This document shows, piece after piece, positions 1 through 8,010 of a stretch of 64,000 nucleotides of DNA (within the stretch, counting starts at the first letter, position 1; the number at the start of each line of letters is the position of its first letter). Location: assembly GCF_009663465.1 (NCBI RefSeq), contig NZ_QXHU01000006.1:12839-76838 (forward strand). Direction: 5' to 3'. A model generated the notes under the pieces. The model was not told the DNA's origin and did not search any database. It saw nothing but the letters and a program-made list of their open reading frames with translations. This DNA comes from Riemerella anatipestifer. GTDB lineage: Bacteria; Bacteroidota; Bacteroidia; Flavobacteriales; Weeksellaceae. The translations under genes and the position numbers were made by a program.

Positions 1-436
1 GATTTTGATAAAATTTGCATAGCGATGACAAATATAAACATATTTTCTGAATACACGAAAATAAAAAAGAGTCTATTTAGAACATTCCATAAGCAACTAA
101 AAATAACAAAATCAGCAAAGCCTTTACCTCCATCTATTAAACAATAAAGGTGTGCCTATACTTTTCACCATCAATGTAAAAATATCAAAATCAACAGATT
201 CAGCCGCACAATAATTTTTATATCCAATGACTCCTCACAAGCACTTCTCTGCAGACACAGTAATGTTAGGAGTAAAATTTACAGCCTGAAACATAGCCCT
301 CCCTATTGAAAGAGCAGTTATTAGCAAATAACTCTTTTTCATCTTTCCTAGATGTTTCAGCCTAGAATAGTAAAATACATCTAAACCATAAAGATATAAG
401 CAATAATACTATATTTGCAGAGTAAAATAAGTTTAT
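1..436. other. AT-rich region without a clear gene
   Basis: No intact gene is seen before the lrgA-like gene. On the minus strand, 235..342 reads as a 35-residue peptide that starts like a signal peptide (MKKSYLLITALSIG). It stops at TGA, and the same frame stays open for about 35 more codons beyond it. This could be the remnant of a decayed secreted-protein gene, but the support is weak. A TATATTTG box at 410..417 fits the -7 element of a promoter for the downstream plus-strand pair; no convincing -33 partner was found. Confidence 0.35.
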
Positions 437-784
437 ATGATTTTAGCTAGATATTGTGCCATTATTTTAGGATTTTTAGCGTTGGGAGAATTAGTAGTTT
501 TCCTTACCGAAATTAAATTCCCCTCAAGCCTTATCGGTATGTTTCTACTGACTTTTGCTCTCCACAAAAAATGGATAAAACTAGAATGGGTCAAAGGCAT
601 TTCGGATTTTCTTTTAGGCAATCTAGGGCTATTTTTTATCCCTGTGTGTGTCGCAATAATGCTCTATTTTGATTTGTTATGGGATAATATTATTCCTATT
701 ATGGTATCCATTGTTATCAGTAGTGCTTTGGTGATTTTAGTAACAGGCAAGGTTTATCAGTTCATTCGTAAAAAATTAAAATAA
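437..784 (+). CDS. CidA/LrgA family membrane protein
   Basis: A 115-residue, very hydrophobic protein with about four membrane segments, the usual size and shape of the CidA/LrgA holin-like family. The N-terminal half carries the family pattern GELVVFLTEIKFPSSLIGM, where a Pro-Ser-Ser-Leu-Ile-Gly-Met stretch is typical. The family acts in the inner membrane, is linked to murein hydrolase control, and in other bacteria to pyruvate or short-chain acid transport. The lrgB-like gene follows after two bases, so the pair is almost certainly co-transcribed and co-functional. The substrate or role in this organism cannot be read from the sequence. Confidence 0.85.
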   Translation: MILARYCAIILGFLALGELVVFLTEIKFPSSLIGMFLLTFALHKKWIKLEWVKGISDFLLGNLGLFFIPVCVAIMLYFDLLWDNIIPIMVSIVISSALVILVTGKVYQFIRKKLK

Positions 785-786
785 GT

Positions 787-1479
787 ATGATGGCTTTTCT
801 AGAGAATCCAATTTGGTTACTAGGGCTTACTTTTGTGATATACTACGGCACCATTATGCTCAACCGAAGAGTACAATCGCCTTTTCTCAATCCGGTACTT
901 ATTGGCTCTGCTGTTATTATTGGCTATCTAGTGGTATTTAATATCCCTTACAATACCTATGCTGTGGCAGGCAACTATATAGATTTTTGGCTTAAACCTT
1001 CTGTAGTTGCTCTTGCGGTCCCGCTATATTTACAACTGGAAAGAATTAAGAAACAACTCCTCCCTATCCTTATCTCGCATTTGTTTGGAAGCGTGGTGGG
1101 AGTGATTAGTGTTTGTTCTGTAGCTAAATTACTCGGAGCCAATAGAGAAGTAGTAATTTCATTAGCTCCAAAATCCATTACTACACCACTTGCCATAGAA
1201 GTTTCTAACACCGTAGGAGGTATTGTTCCGCTTACAGTTTCTGCCGTTATTATTACAGGGTTGGTAGGCGGCATTATAGGATTACAAGTTCTAAAGTACA
1301 CCAAAATCAATAGCCCAATGGGGCAAAGTATTTCGTTAGGAGCCTCTTCGCACGGATTAGGCGTAATGATGGCGATAGAAATGAGCGAAAAACACGCTGG
1401 TTTTGCAAGTGTAGGACTGATACTTAATGGGATTTTCACGGCATTATTAGCTCCTATTATTGTAGATTGGTTGTTTTAA
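787..1479 (+). CDS. LrgB family membrane protein
   Basis: A 230-residue polytopic membrane protein, the normal LrgB/CidB length. Family signatures are visible: LAPKSITTPLAIEVS near residues 125-140 and SLGASSHGLGVMMAIEMS near residues 182-200. The partner protein lies directly upstream with a two-base gap. In known systems LrgA and LrgB together modulate murein hydrolase export or carry small acids; which applies here is unknown. A strong terminator follows about 145 bases downstream. Confidence 0.88.
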   Translation: MMAFLENPIWLLGLTFVIYYGTIMLNRRVQSPFLNPVLIGSAVIIGYLVVFNIPYNTYAVAGNYIDFWLKPSVVALAVPLYLQLERIKKQLLPILISHLFGSVVGVISVCSVAKLLGANREVVISLAPKSITTPLAIEVSNTVGGIVPLTVSAVIITGLVGGIIGLQVLKYTKINSPMGQSISLGASSHGLGVMMAIEMSEKHAGFASVGLILNGIFTALLAPIIVDWLF

Positions 1480-1623
1480 GTATTAAAATTTAATGTAGTG
1501 ATTAAGCGTTAATACAAAAGAACTCTATCATTTTTTATTGTCTGTACTTTTACTCTCCCTTCTTTTGCCTTGAAACAAACCCAATGCAGTGATTAGGCAA
1601 AAACAAAAGGACAACTCATAAAT

Positions 1624-1665
1624 CCGATGTCTATAAAATCTAAAACTTATAAGCATCGGTTTTTT
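1624..1665 (+). terminator. Rho-independent terminator after lrgAB
   Basis: CCGATG...CATCGG flanks an inner CTATAA/TTATAAG pairing and is followed directly by six T residues. The orientation fits termination of the plus-strand lrgAB transcript, although it lies about 145 bases beyond the stop codon. Confidence 0.75.
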
Positions 1666-1837
1666 AAAGGGGGCTTAGGCGTTACCTTAAGCCTTCTCGT
1701 AGGTGAGTGTCGCTAGGGTATCTTTTATCCCTTTAGCAGGAGCAAAAATTACTTTGGCTTGTTTAATGGTACTGGTAATATCGTGTAGCATAAAACCGGG
1801 ATAAACTTATTATCCTTTAAAGTTTTAGCATAAGATT
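1666..1837. other. Spacer with a possible gene remnant (minus strand)
   Basis: The whole 1480..1837 interval has no full gene. On the minus strand, 1687..1791 encodes 34 residues beginning MLHDITSTIKQAK, preceded in frame by a stop five codons upstream. The composition looks protein-like rather than random, so this may be the C-terminal remnant of a lost gene. No family was recognised. Confidence 0.25.
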
Positions 1838-2482
1838 TTATGGGTTTAGCGCTCTACTTTTACTTAAAAAGACGAGTAAACTCCCACTAGCATAGCTGAT
1901 AGAAATAGTGTCTTCATCGGCTATGTTTCTTGTACCTATCCTACTGGTGATAGATAAATCCTCTTTGTTAAGGCTCCACCTAAGCCCTTTGGTAACAATA
2001 GATTTAGCCTCTGGGAAAGGATACAAAGAAACGGTTTTACCTTTTACTTCCTTTAGTTCCACCTGTTGAGGTATAAAGAAGTAAGTTGCCATATCATCAT
2101 AGAAAGTAATGTCTATCGCTTCCTTAAACTGATAGGCTACGGTTAAATTACCTAAAAAATGGTCTTGCTCTTTGCCACTCGCTCCGTAAACATCTACTTT
2201 GGTAATTCCTTTGTGTTTAAGAAGGTCTAAGGCTTTATAAAAATCGGTAAAATCTTGATTGGGTGTAGAAATTATCTTCTCACTTGGAAGGTCTTCTAAA
2301 GAAACCACAGAGTCAAAATCGCCTGAAATAAAAGCCAACTGCTCCACCGTAACGCCTTTTTGTTTGAGATAACTCCAAGCCCCATCGGTACACGCCCAAA
2401 TATCCCCTTCCGAATAAGGAGGCAACTGCTTGGGAGGTTCGCCATTGATGTATAAAATTGCTTTTTGGGGTTCTTTAGCCAT
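1838..2482 (-). CDS. Thiamine pyrophosphokinase
   Basis: A 214-residue protein with the motifs of thiamine pyrophosphokinase: GDFDSV near residue 54, QDFTDFYKALD near 75, and YGASGKEQDHFLGNL near 99, which supply the metal and nucleotide ligands. It transfers pyrophosphate from ATP to thiamine in the cytoplasm to make thiamine diphosphate. The C-terminal part (TKGLRWSLNKEDLSI, SRIGTRN) matches the small beta-barrel thiamine-binding domain. The next gene upstream (cobalamin adenosyltransferase) ends seven bases before this start, so the two form an operon with LptB upstream. Confidence 0.88.
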   Translation of the reverse strand: MAKEPQKAILYINGEPPKQLPPYSEGDIWACTDGAWSYLKQKGVTVEQLAFISGDFDSVVSLEDLPSEKIISTPNQDFTDFYKALDLLKHKGITKVDVYGASGKEQDHFLGNLTVAYQFKEAIDITFYDDMATYFFIPQQVELKEVKGKTVSLYPFPEAKSIVTKGLRWSLNKEDLSITSRIGTRNIADEDTISISYASGSLLVFLSKSRALNP

Positions 2483-2488
2483 TGTGGT

Positions 2489-3061
2489 TTATGGTCTATC
2501 GTTAGGATTCCAATACTCTTCTGGTTCGTGGTGTAAGTGAGAAATGTATCTCGCTAATACAAACAGATAATCAGACAAGCGATTGAGGTATTTTATAAGT
2601 TCTGCTCTTACTTCTTCCTGCTCACCTAAAGCGACTAAATAGCGTTCTGCTCTTCTACAAACCGTTCTTGCTATATGCAGATGTGCTGAAGCCTTGCCTC
2701 CTCCAGGTAAAATAAAGAATTGTAACGGCTCTAGCTGTTCATCAAAGGCGTCTATCCAACGCTCCAAGGTCTCTATTTCATTTTGACCTATAACCAACGG
2801 AAGCCTAGATTTACCATTAGCTAAGAAAAGTTTATCCACAGGTGTTGCAGACTCTGAACCAAGTGTAAACAAATCAAACTGAATGACCTTAAGTTGCTCT
2901 AAAACTTCTGCCTCTCGAATATAAGATTTTGCCACACCTAGACACGCATTAAGCTCGTCTATAGTGCCGTAAGCCTCTACTCTAAGGTGGGCTTTAGAAA
3001 CTCTTGTACCTCCATAGAGAGAAGTAGCTCCACCATCGCCTGTTTTTGTATAAATTTTCAT
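2489..3061 (-). CDS. Cob(I)yrinic acid a,c-diamide adenosyltransferase (PduO type)
   Basis: A 190-residue helical protein of the PduO-type ATP:cob(I)alamin adenosyltransferase family. The N-terminal TKTGDGGATSLYGGTRVSK stretch forms the ATP site; RTVCRRAERYLVAL near residue 132 and the C-terminal YLNRLSDYLFVLARY segment are also typical. It converts cob(I)alamin to adenosylcobalamin. This fits a cell that uses or salvages B12, as does the B12-dependent MetH at 34-37.7 kb. It lies in a tight minus-strand group between lptB (16 bases away) and thiamine pyrophosphokinase (6 bases away). Confidence 0.9.
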   Translation of the reverse strand: MKIYTKTGDGGATSLYGGTRVSKAHLRVEAYGTIDELNACLGVAKSYIREAEVLEQLKVIQFDLFTLGSESATPVDKLFLANGKSRLPLVIGQNEIETLERWIDAFDEQLEPLQFFILPGGGKASAHLHIARTVCRRAERYLVALGEQEEVRAELIKYLNRLSDYLFVLARYISHLHHEPEEYWNPNDRP

Positions 3062-3077
3062 TCAGCGAACATCAATG

Positions 3078-3806
3078 TTAAATCTTTTCAAACCTAAAGT
3101 TTTCTCCGAGATAGGCTTGTCTTACCTCTGGGTCGTTGGCTAAATCTTCTGGTAAGCCTTCCTTTAGAATTTTACCTTCAAACATAATATAAGTTTTATT
3201 GGTAATAGCTAAAGTCTGTTGCACATTATGGTCGGTAATAAGGATACCGATATTTTTCTCTACCAAAGACCTCACAATTTTTTGTATATCTTCCACGGCA
3301 ATAGGGTCTACCCCTGCAAAAGGCTCATCTAGTAAAATAAAGTTAGGACTGGTAGCTAAGCACCTTGCGATTTCAGTACGCCTTCTTTCTCCACCCGATA
3401 ACAGGTCGCCTCTGTTCTTCCTCACGTGTTCTAGTGAAAACTCCTCTATAAGTGCATCACACTTTAGGCGTTGCTCTTTTTTAGAAAGTTTGGTAAGTTG
3501 CAGTACTCCCATAATGTTGTCTTCTACAGAGAGTTTTCTAAACACCGAAGCCTCTTGTGCCAAATAACCTATCCCCTTTTGGGCTCTGCGGTACATCGCA
3601 TCTTTTGTGATATTGTGCTGGTCTAGAAAGATGTTGCCTTGCGTTGGCTTCACTAAGCCGACTATCATATAAAAGGTGGTGGTTTTACCTGCTCCATTAG
3701 GTCCTAAAAGCCCTACTATTTCGCCTTGCTTTACCTCTATAGATACGCCTTTTACGACCTTCTTAGGTCCGTATTCTTTTATTAAATTATCTCCCCGTAA
3801 AATCAT
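3078..3806 (-). CDS. lptB: LPS export ABC transporter ATP-binding protein LptB
   Basis: A 242-residue ABC ATPase. Visible motifs: Walker A GPNGAGKT near residue 35, Q-loop LAQEASVF near 80, signature LSGGERRRTEIARCL near 138, Walker B FILLDEPFAGVDP near 156, and the switch His in ITDHNVQQT. The LSGGERRR signature and AGVDPIAVEDIQ are typical of LptB, which powers lipopolysaccharide extraction from the inner membrane with LptFG. The permeases are not in this window. It is the first gene of the minus-strand group with the adenosyltransferase and thiamine pyrophosphokinase. Confidence 0.92.
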   Translation of the reverse strand: MILRGDNLIKEYGPKKVVKGVSIEVKQGEIVGLLGPNGAGKTTTFYMIVGLVKPTQGNIFLDQHNITKDAMYRRAQKGIGYLAQEASVFRKLSVEDNIMGVLQLTKLSKKEQRLKCDALIEEFSLEHVRKNRGDLLSGGERRRTEIARCLATSPNFILLDEPFAGVDPIAVEDIQKIVRSLVEKNIGILITDHNVQQTLAITNKTYIMFEGKILKEGLPEDLANDPEVRQAYLGENFRFEKI

Positions 3807-3901
3807 AAGTACAAATATAGAGATATTTCTTTAATGAAAATAGCTCTACCGCTATCCACTAAGATTGGGAATACTTTTTTTCATTTATTTGTTATCTATT
3901 C

Positions 3902-3932
3902 TTGCTCATATCATAATAGTTTTATACATTTG
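3902..3932 (+). promoter_or_regulatory. Bacteroidota-type promoter for the surface-protein locus
   Basis: TTG at 3902..3904 and TACATTTG at 3925..3932, separated by 20 bases, match the -33/-7 pattern of the Bacteroidota primary sigma factor. If active, transcription starts near 3938 and gives a leader of about 620 bases, containing the hairpin and AC repeat, before the first gene at 4557. Confidence 0.55.
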
Positions 3933-3989
3933 CCCCAGTTTATGACACACAATACCAACCATATACAAACAAGTGTAAAAAAGTTGCAA

Positions 3990-4014
3990 AATTATTTGGT
4001 AGTTCCAAATAATT
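3990..4014 (+). repeat. Perfect hairpin immediately before the AC repeat
   Basis: AATTATTTGG and CCAAATAATT form a perfect 10-base stem around a 5-base loop. The hairpin ends six bases before the dinucleotide repeat. It is not followed by a T run, so it is not an ordinary terminator. Confidence 0.7.
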
Positions 4015-4018
4015 GTGT

Positions 4019-4066
<48 letters not shown>

Positions 4067-4095
4067 TAGTTACCCGCGTACGCGTAGTATACTAC

Positions 4096-4556
4096 TTTTT
4101 ATCTAGATTTTTATCATCAATTATAAATAATGTGCCTCTAGCTTCCGTTAGGGGCATTTGGCATTTAGCACACGCTAAGTTTTGTTTTCATAAATATCTG
4201 CTAGAAGTCCGTCTTTCTCATCAGCTGAATGGGTGGTTTGGGTTTAGAGCTTCTAGCCTACAGAGAGGATATTCTATTCTCTCTGTTTTAGCCTTCCTCC
4301 TCGTTTTGTGTGTGTTGAGAGGGGGGAGGCGTTTTCTCATTAGTTCAAGAGTTCAAGGTTTAAAGTTCAAATATTCAAGGTTGAATAAGCGTACATATCC
4401 CTTAAACCTTAAACATAGAACCTTGAACAGCTTCAGCTCCTTAAACTTTTTTACAACTTCACAATTTAACAACCAACAACCAACAACTAGCAATTAACAA
4501 CTTAACAATTTCACAACTTAACAACTTAACATCTAACATCTATAAACTTTAACATT
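4096..4556. other. Non-coding leader, low-complexity
   Basis: An open frame crosses 4132..4497, but its product has no protein-like features and the DNA becomes low-complexity: from about 4340 it repeats variants of TTCAAGGTT, CAACTTAACAA and CAACAACCAA up to the start codon at 4557. I read it as an untranslated leader or intergenic spacer. No second clear promoter was found between the AC repeat and 4557. Confidence 0.5.
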
Positions 4557-5339
4557 ATGAAAAAAACCTTATTATGCACGGTATTTCTGCCTTTGGCATT
4601 ACAGGCACAAGTGGGCATCAATACTCCTACCCCCAAAGCCACGCTAGATGTGGTGGGTAAAGCATTAGATACTGATGCTCTTGATGGGATTATTCCCCCT
4701 CGTTTAAAAGGAGTGGAGCTAAAAGCTAAAACTTATACCCTAGAACAGCAAGGCGCCATCGTCTATGTTACGGAGGCAGAAACCTCCCCGTCGGGACAAA
4801 CGGCGAATGTTACCGATGCAGGGTACTATTATTTTGACGGCTCCTCGTGGCAAAAACTTTCCCGAAAGGATTATACCGATTCCGAAACCGTGAAAGTAAG
4901 CGGGACTTCCTTTCAACGGGCGGCTTTAACGGGTGATGTTACCGCCAATTTGAACAGCAACGAAACTAAAGTAACGAAAATCCAAGGTTCTGCGGTTTCT
5001 GCTACTGCACCTCAGTCGGGGCAGCTATTGGTATGGAACGGTACCCAATGGACACCCACGGGCGGGTTTCGTAGAGTTACGACTTCAAGCGGAACGGTTA
5101 CCCTTACGGAAACCGATAACGGCGGCTATGTGTATGTGGATAGCACCTCCCCTACCACCATTAGCGTTCCAAACAGTTTGCCCGTCGGTTTCAGTTGTGT
5201 GATTGTTCAAAACAATACGGGGCAGGTAACAGTTTCGGGGGTATCGGCAAGAGGAACCAAAACGAGAACCCAATATTCGGCTATCGGTATTATTAAGGAC
5301 ACCGCTTCCTCGGTAACCGTAACGGGGGACGCCCTCTAA
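4557..5339 (+). CDS. Secreted protein with tail-fibre-like N-terminus
   Basis: A 260-residue protein with a signal peptide ending near residue 17 (PLALQAQ). The mature start QVGINTPTPKATLDVVG is common in large Bacteroidota surface and tail-fibre-like proteins; the rest is Thr/Ser/Val-rich and looks beta-structured (SGTVTLTETDNGGYVYVDS). It has no catalytic motif. The next gene begins 33 bases downstream and is also secreted, so they form an operon. GC content is clearly above the core genes, suggesting acquisition or special selection. Role inferred: a cell-surface or appendage component; precise function unknown. Confidence 0.7.
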   Translation: MKKTLLCTVFLPLALQAQVGINTPTPKATLDVVGKALDTDALDGIIPPRLKGVELKAKTYTLEQQGAIVYVTEAETSPSGQTANVTDAGYYYFDGSSWQKLSRKDYTDSETVKVSGTSFQRAALTGDVTANLNSNETKVTKIQGSAVSATAPQSGQLLVWNGTQWTPTGGFRRVTTSSGTVTLTETDNGGYVYVDSTSPTTISVPNSLPVGFSCVIVQNNTGQVTVSGVSARGTKTRTQYSAIGIIKDTASSVTVTGDAL

Positions 5340-5372
5340 AACTTAAAAGCAACCCAATAAAAAAGAAAACCA

Positions 5373-6821
5373 ATGAAACTTAATAGATTCTATTTTTACA
5401 GCTTGGTGCTGGTGTTTCTTCCACTTGTGGCAAAAGCTCAAGTGGTCTTACGGGCGTTAGATGCATATACAGGTCTTGACGTAACGTTGGGGAACGGCAA
5501 GAAACGCATTGCTTCTATTTACGATGCCGATTATTTCCCTTACAACATTAACCCCCGTTCGGAAGCCCTTTGGCAAAGGGATATTGCTGCGGACGGCATT
5601 CCGGAATCCTTGGTGATAGACCATCAGGGGAAAATCACTACCACAGGCTTTCGGGTTGGGATTCCCGTAACGGTACAGGGCAACGGCATCCTTCCCGCTT
5701 ACAGTACAGATATTACCATACCTGCCACCTATACAGAGGACGGGAACAGCCGTGTCCTCCGCTTTTCGTGGGGACCGCAAATTTGCACTCCTGACACCAC
5801 CCATATTTTCGCTACCATTCGTTCGTTAGATGGCGATTTGCTGATTAAGAAACTGGATATGAATATGGGTTTTGGTGCCGATGTGGAAGGCTTACTGATG
5901 GGCGCTTTCAGCTATCCCGACCGTTATGCGGGTGCTTTTTCCACCTCTAATACCCAATATAAACTTTATGCGGTAACGGGGATTCCCGACCGATGCCTTG
6001 GGAAGACCACTTCTGCCTGTGTGGGGTATGGGGCTAATGTAAGGGAGCACGATTTTGTCTATACGCCTCTTATAGGTCCGGACGGCAGAGTGTGGCTGGG
6101 GAATAACCTTGGGGCAGAATATGCCAAGTACGGCTCAGCTTGGTTTGACCCGACACGTCAGGCAGGGGATTTAGATTATACAAATACCACCACTGCCGTA
6201 CCGCTTTCTAACCCTACTGCCGACCAGATTAAAAAAGACTGGCGGGCGTACGGCTCCCTTTTCCAGTGGCAGAGAAAGCCTGATGGTCACGAGTTGATTA
6301 ATTGGACTTCTTCTATTTCCGGCACGCCTAAGTATACTTCTACGTCTGCCCTGTCTAATTCGTGGACTTCCCCGAATACCAATTTGTGGATTAATGGACA
6401 ATCGTCAGGTGAAAACTCGTGGGTAAATTCTGAAATCAACAATATACACCCCATCTATGGGATGATAGATAGCTGGGGGGTGAATGGTTCGAACAATCCT
6501 TGTCCTATAGGTTATACAGTTCCGAGCTTTTCTTATCTGAACTACTTACATATATCAATAACAGGCGCATGGGCTTGGAGAAATGTGCACAATAGTCCTG
6601 CCATGTGGAACGAAATGAATCTCCGATTTCCTGCTTCGGGTTACCGTAAATGGGATTACGGGGTAATAACTGCCCCATCAATAGTCGCTACTGCTTGGTC
6701 AGGTGATACCAGCAATTATCCGCAATACACCCTAATTTTGTTTATGTATGAAAGTCAATCTGCTATGCCAGAATACGCAAAGCGTGCATCCGGTGTAGGT
6801 GTCCGCTGCCTCAAAGATTAG
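5373..6821 (+). CDS. Secreted FISUMP-domain protein
   Basis: A 482-residue protein with a signal peptide (VFLPLVAKAQ, cleavage near residue 23). The C-terminal half matches the Fibrobacter succinogenes major paralogous domain: DGRVWLGNNLGAEYA near residue 240, a YGSLFQWQRKPDG segment, NPCPIGYTVPS near 376, LRFPASGYR, and the terminal GVGVRCLKD. The domain resembles C-type-lectin-like folds and is found on the outside of Bacteroidota cells. The N-terminal 220 residues hold a separate beta-rich region. High GC like its upstream neighbour. Function inferred as adhesion or surface display; not proven. Confidence 0.75.
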   Translation: MKLNRFYFYSLVLVFLPLVAKAQVVLRALDAYTGLDVTLGNGKKRIASIYDADYFPYNINPRSEALWQRDIAADGIPESLVIDHQGKITTTGFRVGIPVTVQGNGILPAYSTDITIPATYTEDGNSRVLRFSWGPQICTPDTTHIFATIRSLDGDLLIKKLDMNMGFGADVEGLLMGAFSYPDRYAGAFSTSNTQYKLYAVTGIPDRCLGKTTSACVGYGANVREHDFVYTPLIGPDGRVWLGNNLGAEYAKYGSAWFDPTRQAGDLDYTNTTTAVPLSNPTADQIKKDWRAYGSLFQWQRKPDGHELINWTSSISGTPKYTSTSALSNSWTSPNTNLWINGQSSGENSWVNSEINNIHPIYGMIDSWGVNGSNNPCPIGYTVPSFSYLNYLHISITGAWAWRNVHNSPAMWNEMNLRFPASGYRKWDYGVITAPSIVATAWSGDTSNYPQYTLILFMYESQSAMPEYAKRASGVGVRCLKD

Positions 6822-6880
6822 CCAACCTTATAAATTAGACTTTATTATAAAAAATATTTAACCTTTAAATACTATATATT

Positions 6881-7600
6881 ATGAATACTTTAAAAGCGTG
6901 GTTGCGTCCCAACCTACTCACCAAAGATGACCCTAACGATTTTGTAGCCGTACCCCTTTTGGGCGGTAGCCTTGGCATTACAGAAATCATAGATGCCCTT
7001 AAAAAAGAGGGTATGGAGATAAAAACCGAAACAGCGGTGGATATTATCACCCGTTTTAACCGTAAAGCCTCGGAGTTGGTACTCAATGGCTATAGTGTAA
7101 ATACGGGGCTGGTGTATATGCGTCCTGCCATTAAGGGTGTGTTTTACGACAAAACTTGGGATAAAGAGAAGCACTCTGTATATGTAAATGTAAACCAAGG
7201 CACCGACCTAAGAAAAGCCGCCAACGATACCAAAGTAGAAATCCTCGGCGAGCAGTCCAGCCCAATGAGCGTGTTTAGCATTACTGACAAAGCTACTGGT
7301 AAAGCAGACGGCACACTTACTAAAGGCAAGAATGCGGAAATCAAAGGTACATTCATTAAAATAGACGGCAATGACCCTAAAAATGGCATCGTCTTCAAAA
7401 ACCTAGATACTCAAAACGAGGTAAAGCTAACCAAAGACAGTATTGTACTCAATGAGCCGTCGAGGTTACTTATTCTCGTTCCTACAGATTTAGAGGCAGG
7501 GAATTACGAGCTAAGCCTCACTACACAGTTCACCAAAGGCAACACGCTCCTCAAAGACCCTAGAACCGAAACTTTATCTACTCCTATAGTAATTGTATAG
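6881..7600 (+). CDS. HU-like DNA-binding-domain protein with DUF4469-like C-terminus
   Basis: A 239-residue protein without signal peptide. Residues 1-120 match the Bacteroidota IHF/HU-like DNA-binding family (WLRPNLLTKDDPNDFVA, SLGITEIIDALKKEG, AVDIITRFNRKASELVLNG). Residues 130-239 form an Ig-like beta domain of the DUF4469 kind, ending in LSTPIVIV. Proteins of this kind often neighbour secreted repeat proteins in Bacteroidota. It lies 59 bases after the FISUMP gene and is closed by a strong terminator. Whether it binds DNA or was recruited to another role is not known. Confidence 0.72.
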   Translation: MNTLKAWLRPNLLTKDDPNDFVAVPLLGGSLGITEIIDALKKEGMEIKTETAVDIITRFNRKASELVLNGYSVNTGLVYMRPAIKGVFYDKTWDKEKHSVYVNVNQGTDLRKAANDTKVEILGEQSSPMSVFSITDKATGKADGTLTKGKNAEIKGTFIKIDGNDPKNGIVFKNLDTQNEVKLTKDSIVLNEPSRLLILVPTDLEAGNYELSLTTQFTKGNTLLKDPRTETLSTPIVIV

Positions 7601-7628
7601 TAGCGGCTTTCAGCTAGGTTTTATAAAG

Positions 7629-7671
7629 CAACGCTTCGGTTGGCAAATTGCCAACCGAAGCGTTCTTTTTT
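7629..7671 (+). terminator. Strong rho-independent terminator after the surface locus
   Basis: ACGCTTCGGTTGGCAA and its complement TTGCCAACCGAAGCGT form a near-continuous stem followed by a run of T. It ends the 4557-7600 transcript. Confidence 0.85.
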
Positions 7672-8010
7672 ACGCCTATGCGTTGCTTTACCCTGCAACG
7701 CTGTGTTGCCTTAGGCTACACCTGTGCGTTGCTAGGTAAGGCAACGGGGTGGTGTAGATATGGATTTTAATTGTTTAGTTGTGTCGTTCTTTTCCATTTT
7801 AAAGTTCGCCACCCACGCCTTTAAACTTTTTTACAAAAGCCATCATCTTCTGAAATACGCTTTTCTTTTTGGTGAGGTATTGTGGGTTTAAAGGACTCAT
7901 CTTAGGCAATAGGGGATTCGTGTATTTGGTTTACAGTTTTATACAAAAAATTGAGGCTCTATAAAAAACCTCAATTTTTCAAAAATTCAATAACTGCTTA
8001 TACTTTACTC
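7672..8010. other. Intergenic region with a small minus-strand ORF
   Basis: Repeats of GCGTTGC/GCAACG occur around 7680-7755. On the minus strand, 7799..7900 encodes 33 residues ([20 protein letters not shown]...), Lys-rich and protein-like but unrecognised. It may be a small gene or a remnant. A hairpin with terminator features at 7944..7979 closes the beta-oxidation operon. Confidence 0.3.
7944..7979 (-). terminator. Terminator downstream of acyl-CoA dehydrogenase
   Basis: AAAAATTGAGG and CCTCAATTTTT form an 11-base stem with A and T runs on both sides, so it can act in both directions. It lies 32 bases beyond the stop codon of the minus-strand acyl-CoA dehydrogenase gene. Confidence 0.75.

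Noticed and set aside
4132-4497. Open frame of 121 residues in the leader
   Set aside because: Low-complexity DNA at its 3' half, no protein-like composition, no ribosome-binding context.
5373-6821. Diversity-generating retroelement target protein
   Set aside because: The C-terminus (GVGVRCLKD) resembles the C-type-lectin-like end of such targets, but no reverse transcriptase, template repeat or adenine-biased duplicate is seen nearby.
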